DNA of 39,944 nt from Azoarcus sp. (lineage in GTDB: Bacteria > Pseudomonadota > Gammaproteobacteria > Burkholderiales > Rhodocyclaceae): positions 1 through 39,944 of the forward strand of contig JAIRMC010000004.1 of NCBI GenBank assembly GCA_031258965.1, given 5' to 3'. The notes under the pieces are model-generated. The model was not told the origin of the DNA and searched no databases. It worked only from the letters and a program-made list of their open reading frames with translations. Both the position numbers and the translations under genes were made by a program. Positions 25,914 to 34,642 of the stretch are shown here, one piece after another; the first letter of the stretch is position 1, and each line of letters begins with the position of its first letter.

Positions 25914-27633
25914 ATCGTCCTTGCCGTTTTTCGTCCGCTATTGGCCTTTGCCCGCCGACAATGGACAGCCCGTGGCTTTTCGCGCCGGGCAGCCGATTGG
26001 GCGCGCGACTTTCCAGCTTGACATCAGCGCGGCTCGGCATACCTTGGCGGGCCTTGCGCCCGGCGAGGCGAGTCGGCGGCCCGCCGTCGCGCTATTCGAG
26101 CCGGACGCTTATTGCTTCGCGGTGTGGCTGCTGGCGGCATGGTCGATTGGCCTGACGGTTGTCCTGCCAGCCGATGATTTGCCCGCGACGCGCGAGATGC
26201 TGGCGCTTCCCTGGATCGGGAGCAGTAATCCGGCAAATATCTTGGCGGCGTGGGACGCCGCCGCGCCGGTGACGGATGCCGATCATGCCCGCCCCGGTGT
26301 CCTGCTGTTTACGTCCGGTTCCACGGGCAGGCCGATGCTGGTGGAAAAGGGGCTGCGCCAGTTGCGCGCCGAAGCGGCGATGTTCGAGCGGGCCTTCGGC
26401 GGCGAACTGACGTCCGATACCCGTTTCGTTACCAGCGTGCCGCACCAGCACATGTACGGGCTGCCGTTTTTCATGCTGTGGTCGCTGACGAGCGCGCGTC
26501 CCTTCGTGGTGGAAAAACTCCGCTACCTGGAAGACCTCGGACGCTTGCCGCCCGCCGATTACGTATTCATCAGCGCGCCGACCTTCCTGAAACATCTGGC
26601 GAATGCGCCAGTGGCGACTGGCGTGCGCTGGCGCATGGCAACCTCCGCGGGCAGCCCGCTTGCACCTGGTGTGGCGGAAAGCGCGGCGGCTTGGCTGCAT
26701 GCGCCTTTATACGAGATTTACGGCAGTACGGAAACCGGGGCCGTCGCGCGCCGCCAAGGCCAGTCGCCCTGGCAGGCCATACCCGGCGTGCGCCTGAGCC
26801 TGGAGGCGGGCACTTCCCGGCTGATTATCCATTCGCCGCTGTTGTCGGAGGCCGAGTGCAACAGCGGTTTTCTGTCGGGTGACATTGCCCGTCTGGACGA
26901 GCGCGGACTGGAACTGCTGGGGCGGGCCGACCGCCTGGTCAAGATCGGCGAAAAGCGTATCTCGCTCACCCAGATCGAACAGGAACTTGTTCGTTTACCG
27001 GAAGTGGAAAGCGTGTGCGTCATTCCGCTGCCCCACGAGCATGAGGATGACCGCCTCATCCTGGGCGCGGTCCTCGTCCTGACGCCGGAAGGGCGCGCCC
27101 GGTATGGGTCGGAGAGAAAACCGTTGTTCGACCAGCATCTGCGCAAGGAATTGGGCAGGCGGATGGATTCTCTGGCCCTGCCGCGCCGCTGGCGTTATGT
27201 GACAGCGTTCCCTTGCAATGAAATGGGCAAGATCGCTCGGCAGGAACTGGAGCGGTTGTTCGCGCCCACCCTGCCGCATGCCGAGCGTTTGCCCCTGCCG
27301 CAAAACGGGAAGGCGGACGGCGAAAAAGTGCTGCTGCAATTGCAGGTGCCGCGCAACCTCGTCTGGTTCGAGGGGCATTTCCCCGGCTTTCCACTCTTGC
27401 CTGGCGTGGTGCAGCTTGATTGGGCGGCGCATTTCGCGCATCGGTATTTTGGCTTCGACGCCATGGCGGCGGGTGTCTCCGGCCTCAAATTCCAGAAAAT
27501 GATCCGGCCTGGCGATGCGCCGCTGCTGGCGCTCACCCTCAAGTCGGACGGCAGGGTTGAATTCGTCTACACCCTGGACGGAAAACCCGGTTCGCACGGC
27601 GTGTTCTCGCCGCGCAAGCGGATGGCGGGATGA
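25906..27633 (+). CDS. Aryl/acyl-AMP ligase fused to a hotdog dehydratase (ApeH-ApeI fusion)
   Basis: This 575-residue two-domain protein has an adenylate-forming ligase at residues 1-450, with the P-loop LLFTSGSTGRPMLVEKG, YEIYGSTETGAVARR, a GDIARLDERGLELLGRADRL hinge region and a catalytic lysine in NEMGKIARQEL. The remaining 110 or so residues are a FabZ/FabA-like hotdog domain with VWFEGHFPGFPLLPGVVQL, where the His is catalytic. In E. coli these are separate proteins: ApeH, which activates a hydroxybenzoate starter and loads an ACP, and ApeI, a 3-hydroxyacyl-ACP dehydratase. The start is GTG 25906, overlapping the previous stop by 8 bases and preceded by GGGAG. The linker is Pro-rich and the frame is unbroken, so the fusion looks genuine. 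Confidence 0.9.
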   Translation: MPESSLPFFVRYWPLPADNGQPVAFRAGQPIGRATFQLDISAARHTLAGLAPGEASRRPAVALFEPDAYCFAVWLLAAWSIGLTVVLPADDLPATREMLALPWIGSSNPANILAAWDAAAPVTDADHARPGVLLFTSGSTGRPMLVEKGLRQLRAEAAMFERAFGGELTSDTRFVTSVPHQHMYGLPFFMLWSLTSARPFVVEKLRYLEDLGRLPPADYVFISAPTFLKHLANAPVATGVRWRMATSAGSPLAPGVAESAAAWLHAPLYEIYGSTETGAVARRQGQSPWQAIPGVRLSLEAGTSRLIIHSPLLSEAECNSGFLSGDIARLDERGLELLGRADRLVKIGEKRISLTQIEQELVRLPEVESVCVIPLPHEHEDDRLILGAVLVLTPEGRARYGSERKPLFDQHLRKELGRRMDSLALPRRWRYVTAFPCNEMGKIARQELERLFAPTLPHAERLPLPQNGKADGEKVLLQLQVPRNLVWFEGHFPGFPLLPGVVQLDWAAHFAHRYFGFDAMAAGVSGLKFQKMIRPGDAPLLALTLKSDGRVEFVYTLDGKPGSHGVFSPRKRMAG

Positions 27634-28373
27634 AAACCGTTGCCGTCGTCCCGGTGTTCGATCATGGCGCGGCGGTGGGCGAGGTCGCGCGCGCCTTGTG
27701 CGCACACGGCTTGCCGGTCATCCTGGTCGATGATGGCAGCGACGCGGCCACGGCTCGGACGCTGGATGCGCTCGCCGCCGGAATGTCCCCGGAGGCGCTA
27801 GTGTTGCTGCGCCACCCGGAAAACCGTGGCAAAGGCGCGGCGGTGATGACGGGATTCCGCCATGCGCACGAAAACGGGGCCAGCCACGTTTTGCAGGTGG
27901 ATGCCGACGGCCAGCACGATCCCGATGCCGTGCCCCGTTTCCTGGCGGCCTCGGCGCAATCTTCCGCCGCTGTCATCAACGGCTGTCCGCGTTATGACGC
28001 CAGTGTGCCAAGGACGCGGAAATACGCGCGCTATCTCACCTGCATCTGGGTGTGGATCAATACGCTGTCGCTGCGCATCGCCGATTCAATGTGCGGTTTT
28101 CGCCTTTATCCGCTTGAGCCGGTGATGGCGCTTCTGCCGATGCTGACGCACGCCCAGCGCATGGATTTTGACACCGAAATCCTCGTGCGGCTGGATTGGG
28201 AAGGCATTCCCATCGCCAATCTGCCGGTCGCGGTGCGCTATCCGCCGGATGGCATCTCGCATTTCCGGGTTTGGCGCGACAATTTGCGCATTTCGGCGAT
28301 GCACGCCCGGCTGTTTTTCGGTATGTTGCGGCGCTTGCCCCGGCTCCTTGTTCGCCTTCTCTCGGCGCATTGA
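27630..28373 (+). CDS. Family 2 glycosyltransferase of the APE cluster
   Basis: This 247-residue GT-A glycosyltransferase has VAVVPVFDHGAAVGEVARAL at the N-terminus, the nucleotide-sugar site ILVDDGSD and the metal-binding DADGQHDPDAV. Later conserved parts are SMCGFRLYPLEPVMALL and MDFDTEILVRLDWEG, as in dolichol-phosphate mannose synthase-like enzymes. It probably adds a sugar or similar group to the polyene anchor. In E. coli a glycosyltransferase and an acyltransferase are joined in one APE protein (ApeJ); here they are two adjoining genes. The start overlaps the ligase stop (ATGA), and the stop is 1 base before the next start. Confidence 0.85.
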   Translation: MKTVAVVPVFDHGAAVGEVARALCAHGLPVILVDDGSDAATARTLDALAAGMSPEALVLLRHPENRGKGAAVMTGFRHAHENGASHVLQVDADGQHDPDAVPRFLAASAQSSAAVINGCPRYDASVPRTRKYARYLTCIWVWINTLSLRIADSMCGFRLYPLEPVMALLPMLTHAQRMDFDTEILVRLDWEGIPIANLPVAVRYPPDGISHFRVWRDNLRISAMHARLFFGMLRRLPRLLVRLLSAH

Positions 28374-28374
28374 C

Positions 28375-29331
28375 ATGCATTGGGCGCGCATCGGCGAGGC
28401 CGGTTTTCTCGGGGGCATCCGTTTTCTGCACTGGCTTTACCACCATGGCGGCATCTGGCCCTTTCGCGTCGCACTCTGCGTTGTCATGCCATGGTTTTTT
28501 CTCCGCAACGGCCTGGCTCGCCGCGCGTCGCTCGAATACCTCGCTCGTCTGTCCGAGGCGAGCGGTGGTGGCACGACACCGGCCCCAAACTGGTGGAACG
28601 CTTTCCGCCATTTTCTGTGTTTCGGCGAAAGCGTGCTGGAGAAGCTCATCGCGGCGGATTTACGGGAAAGCGTTCAGGAACCTGTCGTTGCCGAGGGGCG
28701 GGAATCCCTGCACCGTCTGGTTGATGCAGGCCGCGGCGCGGTGGTCATGAGCGCGCATTTCGGCAATTACACGTTCCTGCGCCAGCTTTGGCGCAATCAG
28801 CACAGCCACGTCCGTTTCATCCTCCTCACACATACCCGCCATGCCGGGCGCTTCAACCAGTTCCTTCATACGCGGAATCCGGAAGCGACTGTCGACCTGA
28901 TCCACGTCGACGACGTCGACGTGGGTACGGCCATGATGTTGTCGGAGTGCGTTGCTGCGGGCGATATTGTGGTGCTTGCTGGAGATCGCATCCCCGTCGC
29001 GCCGGGTGCCAAGGGCACGGTTGCCACGCCCTTTCTCGGCAAGGAAGCCCATTTTCCGATAGGGCCTTATGTGCTTGCAGCCGCGCTCGGCTGCCCGGTG
29101 TTCATGGTGTTCGGCGCTCGCTGCCGCAACGGGTTTTCCATCACGGTGCGCCAGCTCGCCGAGCGTGTCGTACTGCCGCGCCGGGGGCGCGAGGCGGCCA
29201 TCCGCATATATCTCGACGCCTATGTCGCCACGCTGACCGAGGCTTGCATCAGGTACCCTTTGCAGTGGTTCAATTTCTATCCGTTCTGGAACGAGCACGC
29301 CAATGAAAAACCGCCAAAGCCGTTGGCATGA
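28375..29331 (+). CDS. LpxL/HtrB-like acyltransferase of the APE cluster
   Basis: This 318-residue protein of the lipid A acyltransferase (LpxL/LpxM) family has an N-terminal membrane segment (IWPFRVALCVVMPWFFL). The active-site region reads AVVMSAHFGNYTFLRQLW: the His is present, but the usual HxxxxE acid is Thr. Other family parts are GDIVVLAGDRIPVAPGAKGT, TPFLGKEAHFPIGPYVLA and PLQWFNFYPFWNE at the end. It probably acylates the polyene-lipid product in the inner membrane. Taken with the preceding GT2 gene it equals the fused ApeJ protein. The ATG at 28375 lies 1 base after the GT2 stop, and the thioesterase overlaps its end by 29 bases. Confidence 0.84.
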   Translation: MHWARIGEAGFLGGIRFLHWLYHHGGIWPFRVALCVVMPWFFLRNGLARRASLEYLARLSEASGGGTTPAPNWWNAFRHFLCFGESVLEKLIAADLRESVQEPVVAEGRESLHRLVDAGRGAVVMSAHFGNYTFLRQLWRNQHSHVRFILLTHTRHAGRFNQFLHTRNPEATVDLIHVDDVDVGTAMMLSECVAAGDIVVLAGDRIPVAPGAKGTVATPFLGKEAHFPIGPYVLAAALGCPVFMVFGARCRNGFSITVRQLAERVVLPRRGREAAIRIYLDAYVATLTEACIRYPLQWFNFYPFWNEHANEKPPKPLA

Positions 29332-29725
29332 AAGCGTGGAACTGGAAATCCCTTTCCATGACCTCGATCCGCTGGAAATCTGCTGGCACGGTCACTACGT
29401 GCGTTATTTCGAGATCGCCCGCGCGGCGCTTTTGCGTTCGTTCAATTATGACTACCCGGACATGCGGGATTCCGGCTACGCCTGGCCGGTGATTGAATTG
29501 CGCATCCGCTACGCGCGGCCCCTGCGCTACCGCCAGCGAATCACGATTGATGCTTCAGTCATTGAATGGGAAAACCGTCTTAAAATCGACTATGAAATCC
29601 GCGACGCCGGAAGCGGCCAGCGCCTCACGCGCGGTTATACCATCCAGGTGGCGGTCGATATGCGCACGCGGGAAATGCGCCTGGTCAGCCCCGCCATCCT
29701 TGCCGAAAAACTGGGGGTGAAATGA
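29303..29725 (+). CDS. apeK: Acyl-ACP/CoA thioesterase, 4-hydroxybenzoyl-CoA type (ApeK)
   Basis: This 140-residue single hotdog-fold thioesterase carries the family signature IPFHDLDPLEICWHGHYVRY then FEIARAALL; the Asp near the WHGHY stretch is the usual catalytic residue. RIRYARPLRYRQRITI follows. It may release stalled or finished chains from the ACP. It overlaps the acyltransferase by 29 bases and the LolA-like gene by 4. Confidence 0.87.
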   Translation: MKNRQSRWHESVELEIPFHDLDPLEICWHGHYVRYFEIARAALLRSFNYDYPDMRDSGYAWPVIELRIRYARPLRYRQRITIDASVIEWENRLKIDYEIRDAGSGQRLTRGYTIQVAVDMRTREMRLVSPAILAEKLGVK

Positions 29726-30333
29726 CGTCATCCACGAAATCCCTTTTCGCCGTCCTGGCCTTGTGCCTTGCCTTGCCGTCATATGCCAACGATTTGATCG
29801 CGGAGGTGCGCGCCCGCCTTGCGCCGAGGCCGGTGACGCAGGGGGAATTCCAGCAGACCCGCGAACTGGCGCGCATCAAGAAGCCGCTCGTCTCGAACGG
29901 ACGTTTCCTGGTCGTGCGGGACGCTGGGGTGATCTGGGAAAACCTCGCGCCCATCGTGCAGACGATGCGGATCACGAAGAATGAAATTCTGCAAACGGGC
30001 GGTGGCGCCGCGCTCATGCGCCTGTCGTCCGACAAGGAACCCGTGGTCGGCATCATCAGCAGCATCCTGTTTGGCGCGCTCGCGGGCGACTTCGAGATGC
30101 TGGCGCAAAGTTTTACCTGCGATGGCAAAGTGGAGGGCGACAAGTGGCGGCTCGTTTTCAAACCCCGGGACGCCACGCTTGCCCGCTTGATCGAAGCGCT
30201 TTCCCTTGCGGGCGGGCGCGACATCGAGCAGGTGGAAATCCGGAGCGCCGCGGGAGATGCGGCCCGTATCGTATTCAAGGCGCAAACGCATGCCGACGAA
30301 GTTTCCGCTGAAATCCGGAAACGGTTTGAATAA
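29722..30333 (+). CDS. apeL: LolA-like periplasmic carrier protein (ApeL)
   Basis: This 203-residue outer-membrane lipoprotein carrier (LolA) family protein has a signal peptide of about 22 residues (LFAVLALCLALPSYA-ND). The mature part has the LolA pattern: VTQGEFQQTRELARIKKPL, NGRFLVVRDAGVIWENLAP and KPRDATLARLIEALSLAG. LolA binds acyl chains in a hydrophobic cavity, so this copy may carry the polyene lipid across the periplasm. It sits immediately before the exporter gene, which overlaps its last 8 bases. Confidence 0.86.
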   Translation: MTSSTKSLFAVLALCLALPSYANDLIAEVRARLAPRPVTQGEFQQTRELARIKKPLVSNGRFLVVRDAGVIWENLAPIVQTMRITKNEILQTGGGAALMRLSSDKEPVVGIISSILFGALAGDFEMLAQSFTCDGKVEGDKWRLVFKPRDATLARLIEALSLAGGRDIEQVEIRSAAGDAARIVFKAQTHADEVSAEIRKRFE

Positions 30334-32662
30334 TCCAACGCCATTGCCGGGCCTTGCGCGCCTGCACCGGCTGTTGGCCGGGGTCTGGCTTGTCCTGCTG
30401 CTGGGGGCGGCTTGCTTCCTCATCGCCGACTGGCGGAACGGCGCCGGGCGGGTCGAGACCGATCTGCTGGCGCTGCTGCCGCGGGACGAACGCCGTCCGA
30501 TGCTCGAAACCGCCCTGAAGGCGCTCGCCGCACAGGGTGAAAGGCAACTGGCCCTGCTGGTTTCCGCCCGCGACGATGCTTTGACGCGCCAGGTTGCCGC
30601 CGAGACGCGCGCGGCGCTTGCCGGTCTGGGTCTGGTGGAACAGGGCGCGGCGGCGGCTTTCCCTAGCGATTTTTACTTTCCTTACCGGCAAGGGCTGTTG
30701 AGCGCCGCCGACCGCGAATGGCTTGCCACGGCCACGCCGGAAGCCGCCGCGTCGCGCGCCCTCAAGCTTGCCCATGCCCTGTTTACGCCCGCCAATGCGC
30801 CCTGGCACAGCGACCCTTACGGCTTTTTTGGCGACTGGCTCAAAAGCCTGGGCGAAGCCACCCCTGTGCGTCCCTTCAATGGCGAACTGATGGTCGAACA
30901 TGACGGACGGTCTTACGCCGCGCTCACCTATGTTCTGCCGCAAAGCGCCTTCTCCAGTGATTTCCAGCAAAAGCTGATCGCCGCTCTCGACGGCGCACGC
31001 GCGCGCGCCCATGCCCTCGACCCACAGGCGCGCTTCCTCGCCGCTGGCGTGGCGCTGCACGCGGCGGCGGCGGCGCGGCAGGCGGAAAGGGAAATGCGCC
31101 TCATCGGTCTGGGATCGCTGCTCGGGACGTTCTTCCTGATCGGCTTTGTATTCCAGAGCGTCCGCGCCCTGAAGCTCATCGCGATTTCGCTCGTTTCCGG
31201 CGCCGTTGTCGCGCTTTTCGCCACTTTCTTGCTGTTCGAGCGCGTGCATGCCGTCACCCTCGTCTTCGGCGTCAGCCTGATCGGCGTCGCCGTCGATTAC
31301 GCCATCCTCGTGTTCGCGCAGCACCTGGGCAGCCAGGAGCCGCCGTGGGAACGCTACCGTCGACTGTTGCCAACGCTGGGGATGGCGTTGCTTACCCCCG
31401 CGCTCGCCTACCTGGCGCTGGCGCTGACGCCTTTCCCCGGCCTGGAACAGATGGCGGTGTTTGCCGTGTGCGGCATTTTCGGGGCCTGGGCGAGCGTCGT
31501 GTGCTTTTATCCCTACCTCCTGCCCGCGACGCTGCCGCCGCCCGGCAATGCCGGACTGATGACGCGCTTGCTCGCGCGATGGCCGCGCTGGCGCAACAGC
31601 GGCAGGCATTGGCGCGCGGCTTTTTGCCTTGCCGCCGTCGCGGCGGGCGGTCTTGCGCAATTGCGGACGGACGACGACATTCGCGGTCTTTTTAGCGGCG
31701 ATGCCGCGCTGATGGCCGAACATCGGCAGGCGTCCGAAATCCTGCGCCTGCCCAGTCCGGCGCAAATGTTCCTGCTCGATGCCGATACACCGGAAACCCT
31801 GCTGCAAAACGAGGAAACCCTGCTCGAACACCTGCGCCCGCTTGTTGCGGCAAAGCAGATCGGCGGCTATGAAGCCGTGAGCCGCTGGCTGCCTTCCGAG
31901 GCTCGCCAGCGGCAGGCGCGCGCCTTGCGAGAACGCTTGCGGACGAGCGATGAGCGTCTCGGCGAGGAACTGGAATTGCCCGGCGGCTGGAGTGCGGAAG
32001 CCTCTCCCGGCCCCCTCCTCACCCCCGAGGTCTGGCTTGCTTCGCCCGTCAGCGCGTCGTTCCGCGGTCTCTGGCTCGGCGCGGTCGCGGATGACGAAGG
32101 CATGCCCCGATACGCCAGCGTGGCGCTGTTGCAAGGCCTGGCCGGACGCGAGGCGGGCGAATCGCTTGCCAGACTGGCGCGCGGGCTTCCCGGCGTGGAA
32201 TGGGTCGACCAGACCCGCGAAGTTTCCAGCCTGATGGCGCGTTACCGGGAACTGCTGACTCGAACGCTGCTGCTTGCCTGTCTTGCCGTGCCCTTCCTGC
32301 TCTATCCCTTCTTCGGGCGGCGCGTCTGGCGCATCGTCGCGCCGGTGTCGATTGCGGGCGCGCTCACGCTCGCCGTCATGGGCTACCTGGGCATTCCCCT
32401 CCAGTTGCTGAACATCCTCGCCTTCCTGCTGGCCCTCGGCATGGGCGTCGACTACGCTATCTTCCTGCAAGCGCGCCAAGCTTATGCCCACACGCTGCTT
32501 GCCACCACCCTGGCCGCATCGCTGACGCTGTTGTCTTTCGGCTTGCTGGCGTTTTCCGGTACGCCCGCGCTGCATGCGCTGGGCTTGACTATCACGTTGG
32601 GCGTGGCGCTGTCGTGGCTGTTGACGCCAGTGTTCTTGCGGGACATGAAGACGCAGGCATGA
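30326..32662 (+). CDS. apeM: MMPL/RND-type exporter of the APE cluster (ApeM)
   Basis: This exporter of about 778 residues has the RND/MMPL two-fold layout: one membrane segment near residue 20 (LAGVWLVLLLGAACFLIADW), a large periplasmic loop, then five segments (from LIGLGSLLGTFFLIGFVFQS). A second half repeats this (TLLLACLAVPFLLYPFFGRR onward). Conserved parts are FGVSLIGVAVDYAILVFAQH and LAFLLALGMGVDYAIFLQAR, each with the GV-DYAI motif of the proton relay. It should export the polyene lipid. The start is uncertain: TTG 30326 overlaps the apeL stop by 8 bases (TTGAATAA) like other pairs here, and ATG 30290 is an alternative. Confidence 0.86.
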   Translation: MNNPTPLPGLARLHRLLAGVWLVLLLGAACFLIADWRNGAGRVETDLLALLPRDERRPMLETALKALAAQGERQLALLVSARDDALTRQVAAETRAALAGLGLVEQGAAAAFPSDFYFPYRQGLLSAADREWLATATPEAAASRALKLAHALFTPANAPWHSDPYGFFGDWLKSLGEATPVRPFNGELMVEHDGRSYAALTYVLPQSAFSSDFQQKLIAALDGARARAHALDPQARFLAAGVALHAAAAARQAEREMRLIGLGSLLGTFFLIGFVFQSVRALKLIAISLVSGAVVALFATFLLFERVHAVTLVFGVSLIGVAVDYAILVFAQHLGSQEPPWERYRRLLPTLGMALLTPALAYLALALTPFPGLEQMAVFAVCGIFGAWASVVCFYPYLLPATLPPPGNAGLMTRLLARWPRWRNSGRHWRAAFCLAAVAAGGLAQLRTDDDIRGLFSGDAALMAEHRQASEILRLPSPAQMFLLDADTPETLLQNEETLLEHLRPLVAAKQIGGYEAVSRWLPSEARQRQARALRERLRTSDERLGEELELPGGWSAEASPGPLLTPEVWLASPVSASFRGLWLGAVADDEGMPRYASVALLQGLAGREAGESLARLARGLPGVEWVDQTREVSSLMARYRELLTRTLLLACLAVPFLLYPFFGRRVWRIVAPVSIAGALTLAVMGYLGIPLQLLNILAFLLALGMGVDYAIFLQARQAYAHTLLATTLAASLTLLSFGLLAFSGTPALHALGLTITLGVALSWLLTPVFLRDMKTQA

Positions 32663-32772
32663 AAAAAACAAAACGGGAAAGAGAAAAGGGGAATTCCCGC
32701 AAAATCCCGTCTATCATTGCGGGCGGATCCGGAAAGAAAAGCATGATTCCCGCAAGAGAGACCGCCGCTTCT

Positions 32773-32797
32773 ATTCTGTCCTGTTCCAGGGCAGAAT
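32773..32797 (+). terminator. Hairpin between exporter and halogenase-like gene
   Basis: ATTCTGTCCTG (32773-32783) pairs with CAGGGCAGAAT (32787-32797) around TTC, with one G-T pair. It is followed by a T-rich run further on. The 199-base gap here (32663-32861) is the only sizeable break in the long APE operon and may hold a partial terminator plus an internal promoter. Confidence 0.4.
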
Positions 32798-32861
32798 TGG
32801 CTCGCGTTGGTTTTGTACTGGTGGTTTTATTTTTCCGAACTCGTTCAAGGGGAGCCGCATC

Positions 32862-34100
32862 ATGCGTCAGGAGAAAAGCGAAGTCATCATCATTGGCGTG
32901 GGGCCGTCCGGCGCTGTGGCGGCGGGTTTGTTGCGCCGTGCGGGTCGCGCCGTGACCATTCTGGAAAAGGAGGATTTCCCGCGTTTCGTCATTGGCGAAA
33001 GTTTATTGCCGCAAAGCATGGAATACATCGAAGCCGCCGGTATGTTGCAGGACGTGATAGAAGCCGGTTTCCAATTCAAGAACGGGGCTGCTTTTGCCTG
33101 CGGCAATCAATATGCGCATTTCGATTTCCGCGAGAAATTTTCCCCCGGCTGGGGGACAACCTATCAGGTGCAGCGCGGGCCTTTCGATAAAGTGCTGGCC
33201 GACGCCGCGGTGCGCCTGGGAGCCGATGTCCGCTATCGTCACGCCGTGACCGCCGTCGACGTGAGCGGCGACAAGCCCGTTGTCACGGTGCGACCGGAAA
33301 ACGGGGAAGCGTACCAGATCACGGGCGACTTTCTGCTCGACGCCAGCGGTTACGGGCGCGTGTTGCCCCGTCTTCTCGGGCTGGACATTCCCTCATCGCT
33401 ACCGCGGCGGCAGGCGATCTTCACCCATATCGAAGACCGTATCGCCCAGAATGCCGAAGCGGTTTTCGACCGCGAAAAAATCCTGATCTCGGTGCCGCCG
33501 GACGAAACCGACATCTGGTTCTGGCTGATTCCTTTCTCCAACGGACGTTCTTCTATTGGCGTCGTGGGACGAAGCGAACAGTTCGACGCGCGCGACGATA
33601 AGGAACAATTGCTCGACCGCGTGCGCCGTACACCGAATCTCGCCAGCCTGCTGGAAGATGCGGTATGGGATACACCGGCGCGGCGTATTGTTGGTTATTC
33701 CGCCAATGTCAAGGCGCTGTACGGGCGCAATTTCGCGCTGCTCGGCAATACCACCGAGTTCCTCGACCCGGTGTTCTCATCCGGCGTCACCATCGCGTTC
33801 AAATCGGCTGACCTGGCGGTCAAGGCACTCCTGAAGCAGCTCGCGGGCGAGCCGGTCGACTGGGGAGCCGACTATGCCGCACCGCTGATGGTCGGGGTCG
33901 AGACCTTCCGCGCATTTGTGCTGGCCTGGTACGACCGGCGCTTGCAAGACATCATCTTCACCTCGGGCAAAGCGCCGGAAGTCGCGCGCATGCTGTCTTC
34001 GGTGCTCGCCGGTTACGCCTGGGACGAGAAAAATCCTTTTGTTGCCAAGCCTGAGCGTCGCTTGGCTTCGGTGCAAGCGGCATGCGCGGTCGCGGCCTGA
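32862..34100 (+). CDS. FAD-dependent halogenase-like oxidoreductase in the APE cluster
   Basis: This 412-residue flavoprotein has the FAD-binding GxGxxG site as VIIIGVGPSGAVAAGLL and the FPRFVIGESLLP motif shared by flavin halogenases. It has WFWLIPF, which fits the WxWxIP halogenase signature, and FLDPVFSSGVTIAFKSADLA near the C-terminus. Lys73 in FQFKNGAAF lies where the active-site lysine of phenol- and pyrrole-type halogenases is expected. The likely reaction is chlorination or bromination of the aryl head group, as in the brominated xanthomonadins; a plain oxidoreductase is the alternative. A strong ribosome binding site, AAGGGGAG, precedes the ATG. It overlaps the next gene by 19 bases, so it belongs to the operon. 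Confidence 0.8.
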   Translation: MRQEKSEVIIIGVGPSGAVAAGLLRRAGRAVTILEKEDFPRFVIGESLLPQSMEYIEAAGMLQDVIEAGFQFKNGAAFACGNQYAHFDFREKFSPGWGTTYQVQRGPFDKVLADAAVRLGADVRYRHAVTAVDVSGDKPVVTVRPENGEAYQITGDFLLDASGYGRVLPRLLGLDIPSSLPRRQAIFTHIEDRIAQNAEAVFDREKILISVPPDETDIWFWLIPFSNGRSSIGVVGRSEQFDARDDKEQLLDRVRRTPNLASLLEDAVWDTPARRIVGYSANVKALYGRNFALLGNTTEFLDPVFSSGVTIAFKSADLAVKALLKQLAGEPVDWGADYAAPLMVGVETFRAFVLAWYDRRLQDIIFTSGKAPEVARMLSSVLAGYAWDEKNPFVAKPERRLASVQAACAVAA

Positions 34101-34642
34101 TCGCCCGCTTTCTTCTCGTCGGTTGCGCGTCGTGTCTGGTCGCTTGCGCGGCTCTTGGGCGTGGGCCGTTCGCGCCCGGCCTGCTTAGGATCGCGCCCGC
34201 CGCGCTGGGCGAGCGCACGGTGGAGCAGCGCCTCGTCATGCGCTGGCCGGGGGGCGAACGCAGCATGGACGCAGTGCTGGAAATCGCCGAAGGCCGCCTG
34301 CAACTTGTGATGATGGCTTTTGGCATGCGCTTGCTCAGCCTGGAATACGATGGTGAAACACTCAACGAGCAGCGTTTCGTGCCACATGCGCCGGAAGGCG
34401 GACGCATCCTGAACGATCTGCTGCTGATCGGCGCGCCGTTGGAAGCACTGCGCCGCGCCCTGCCGGCGGGCGCGAGCGCGACCGAGACGCGCGCGGACGG
34501 GAAAGCGCGGCGCGAGTTTGTCCAGGACGGCGTGACGCAAGCCGTTATCGACTACGACACGGCCTCGCCCTGGCAAGGCAAGGTCACTTACACACAGCGC
34601 GTCATGGGCTACGAACTTATCCTGGAGTCGCATGAAATCTGA
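34082..34642 (+). CDS. apeN: DUF3261 lipoprotein of the APE cluster (ApeN)
   Basis: This 186-residue predicted lipoprotein has a signal peptide with a lipobox ending LVAC, making Cys22 the lipidated residue. The body has the DUF3261 features LVMRWPGGERSMDAVLEI, LQLVMMAFGMRLLSLEYDG and RILNDLLLIGAPLEALRRAL, reminiscent of LolB. It may receive the polyene lipid at the outer membrane, paired with the LolA-like protein. It overlaps the halogenase-like gene by 19 bases and the KS gene by 11. Confidence 0.83.
   Translation: MRGRGLIARFLLVGCASCLVACAALGRGPFAPGLLRIAPAALGERTVEQRLVMRWPGGERSMDAVLEIAEGRLQLVMMAFGMRLLSLEYDGETLNEQRFVPHAPEGGRILNDLLLIGAPLEALRRALPAGASATETRADGKARREFVQDGVTQAVIDYDTASPWQGKVTYTQRVMGYELILESHEI

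Noticed and set aside
30275-32671. A 798-codon open frame on the minus strand across the exporter gene
   Set aside because: It is Gln/Arg/Gly-rich with no recognisable domains. The plus-strand frame encodes an unmistakable MMPL exporter.
32659-32955. A small plus-strand frame starting at the end of the exporter (MKKTKREREKGNSRK)
   Set aside because: It is basic and low in complexity, runs into the halogenase-like gene in another frame, and its end is a shadow of that gene. The gap is better read as non-coding.
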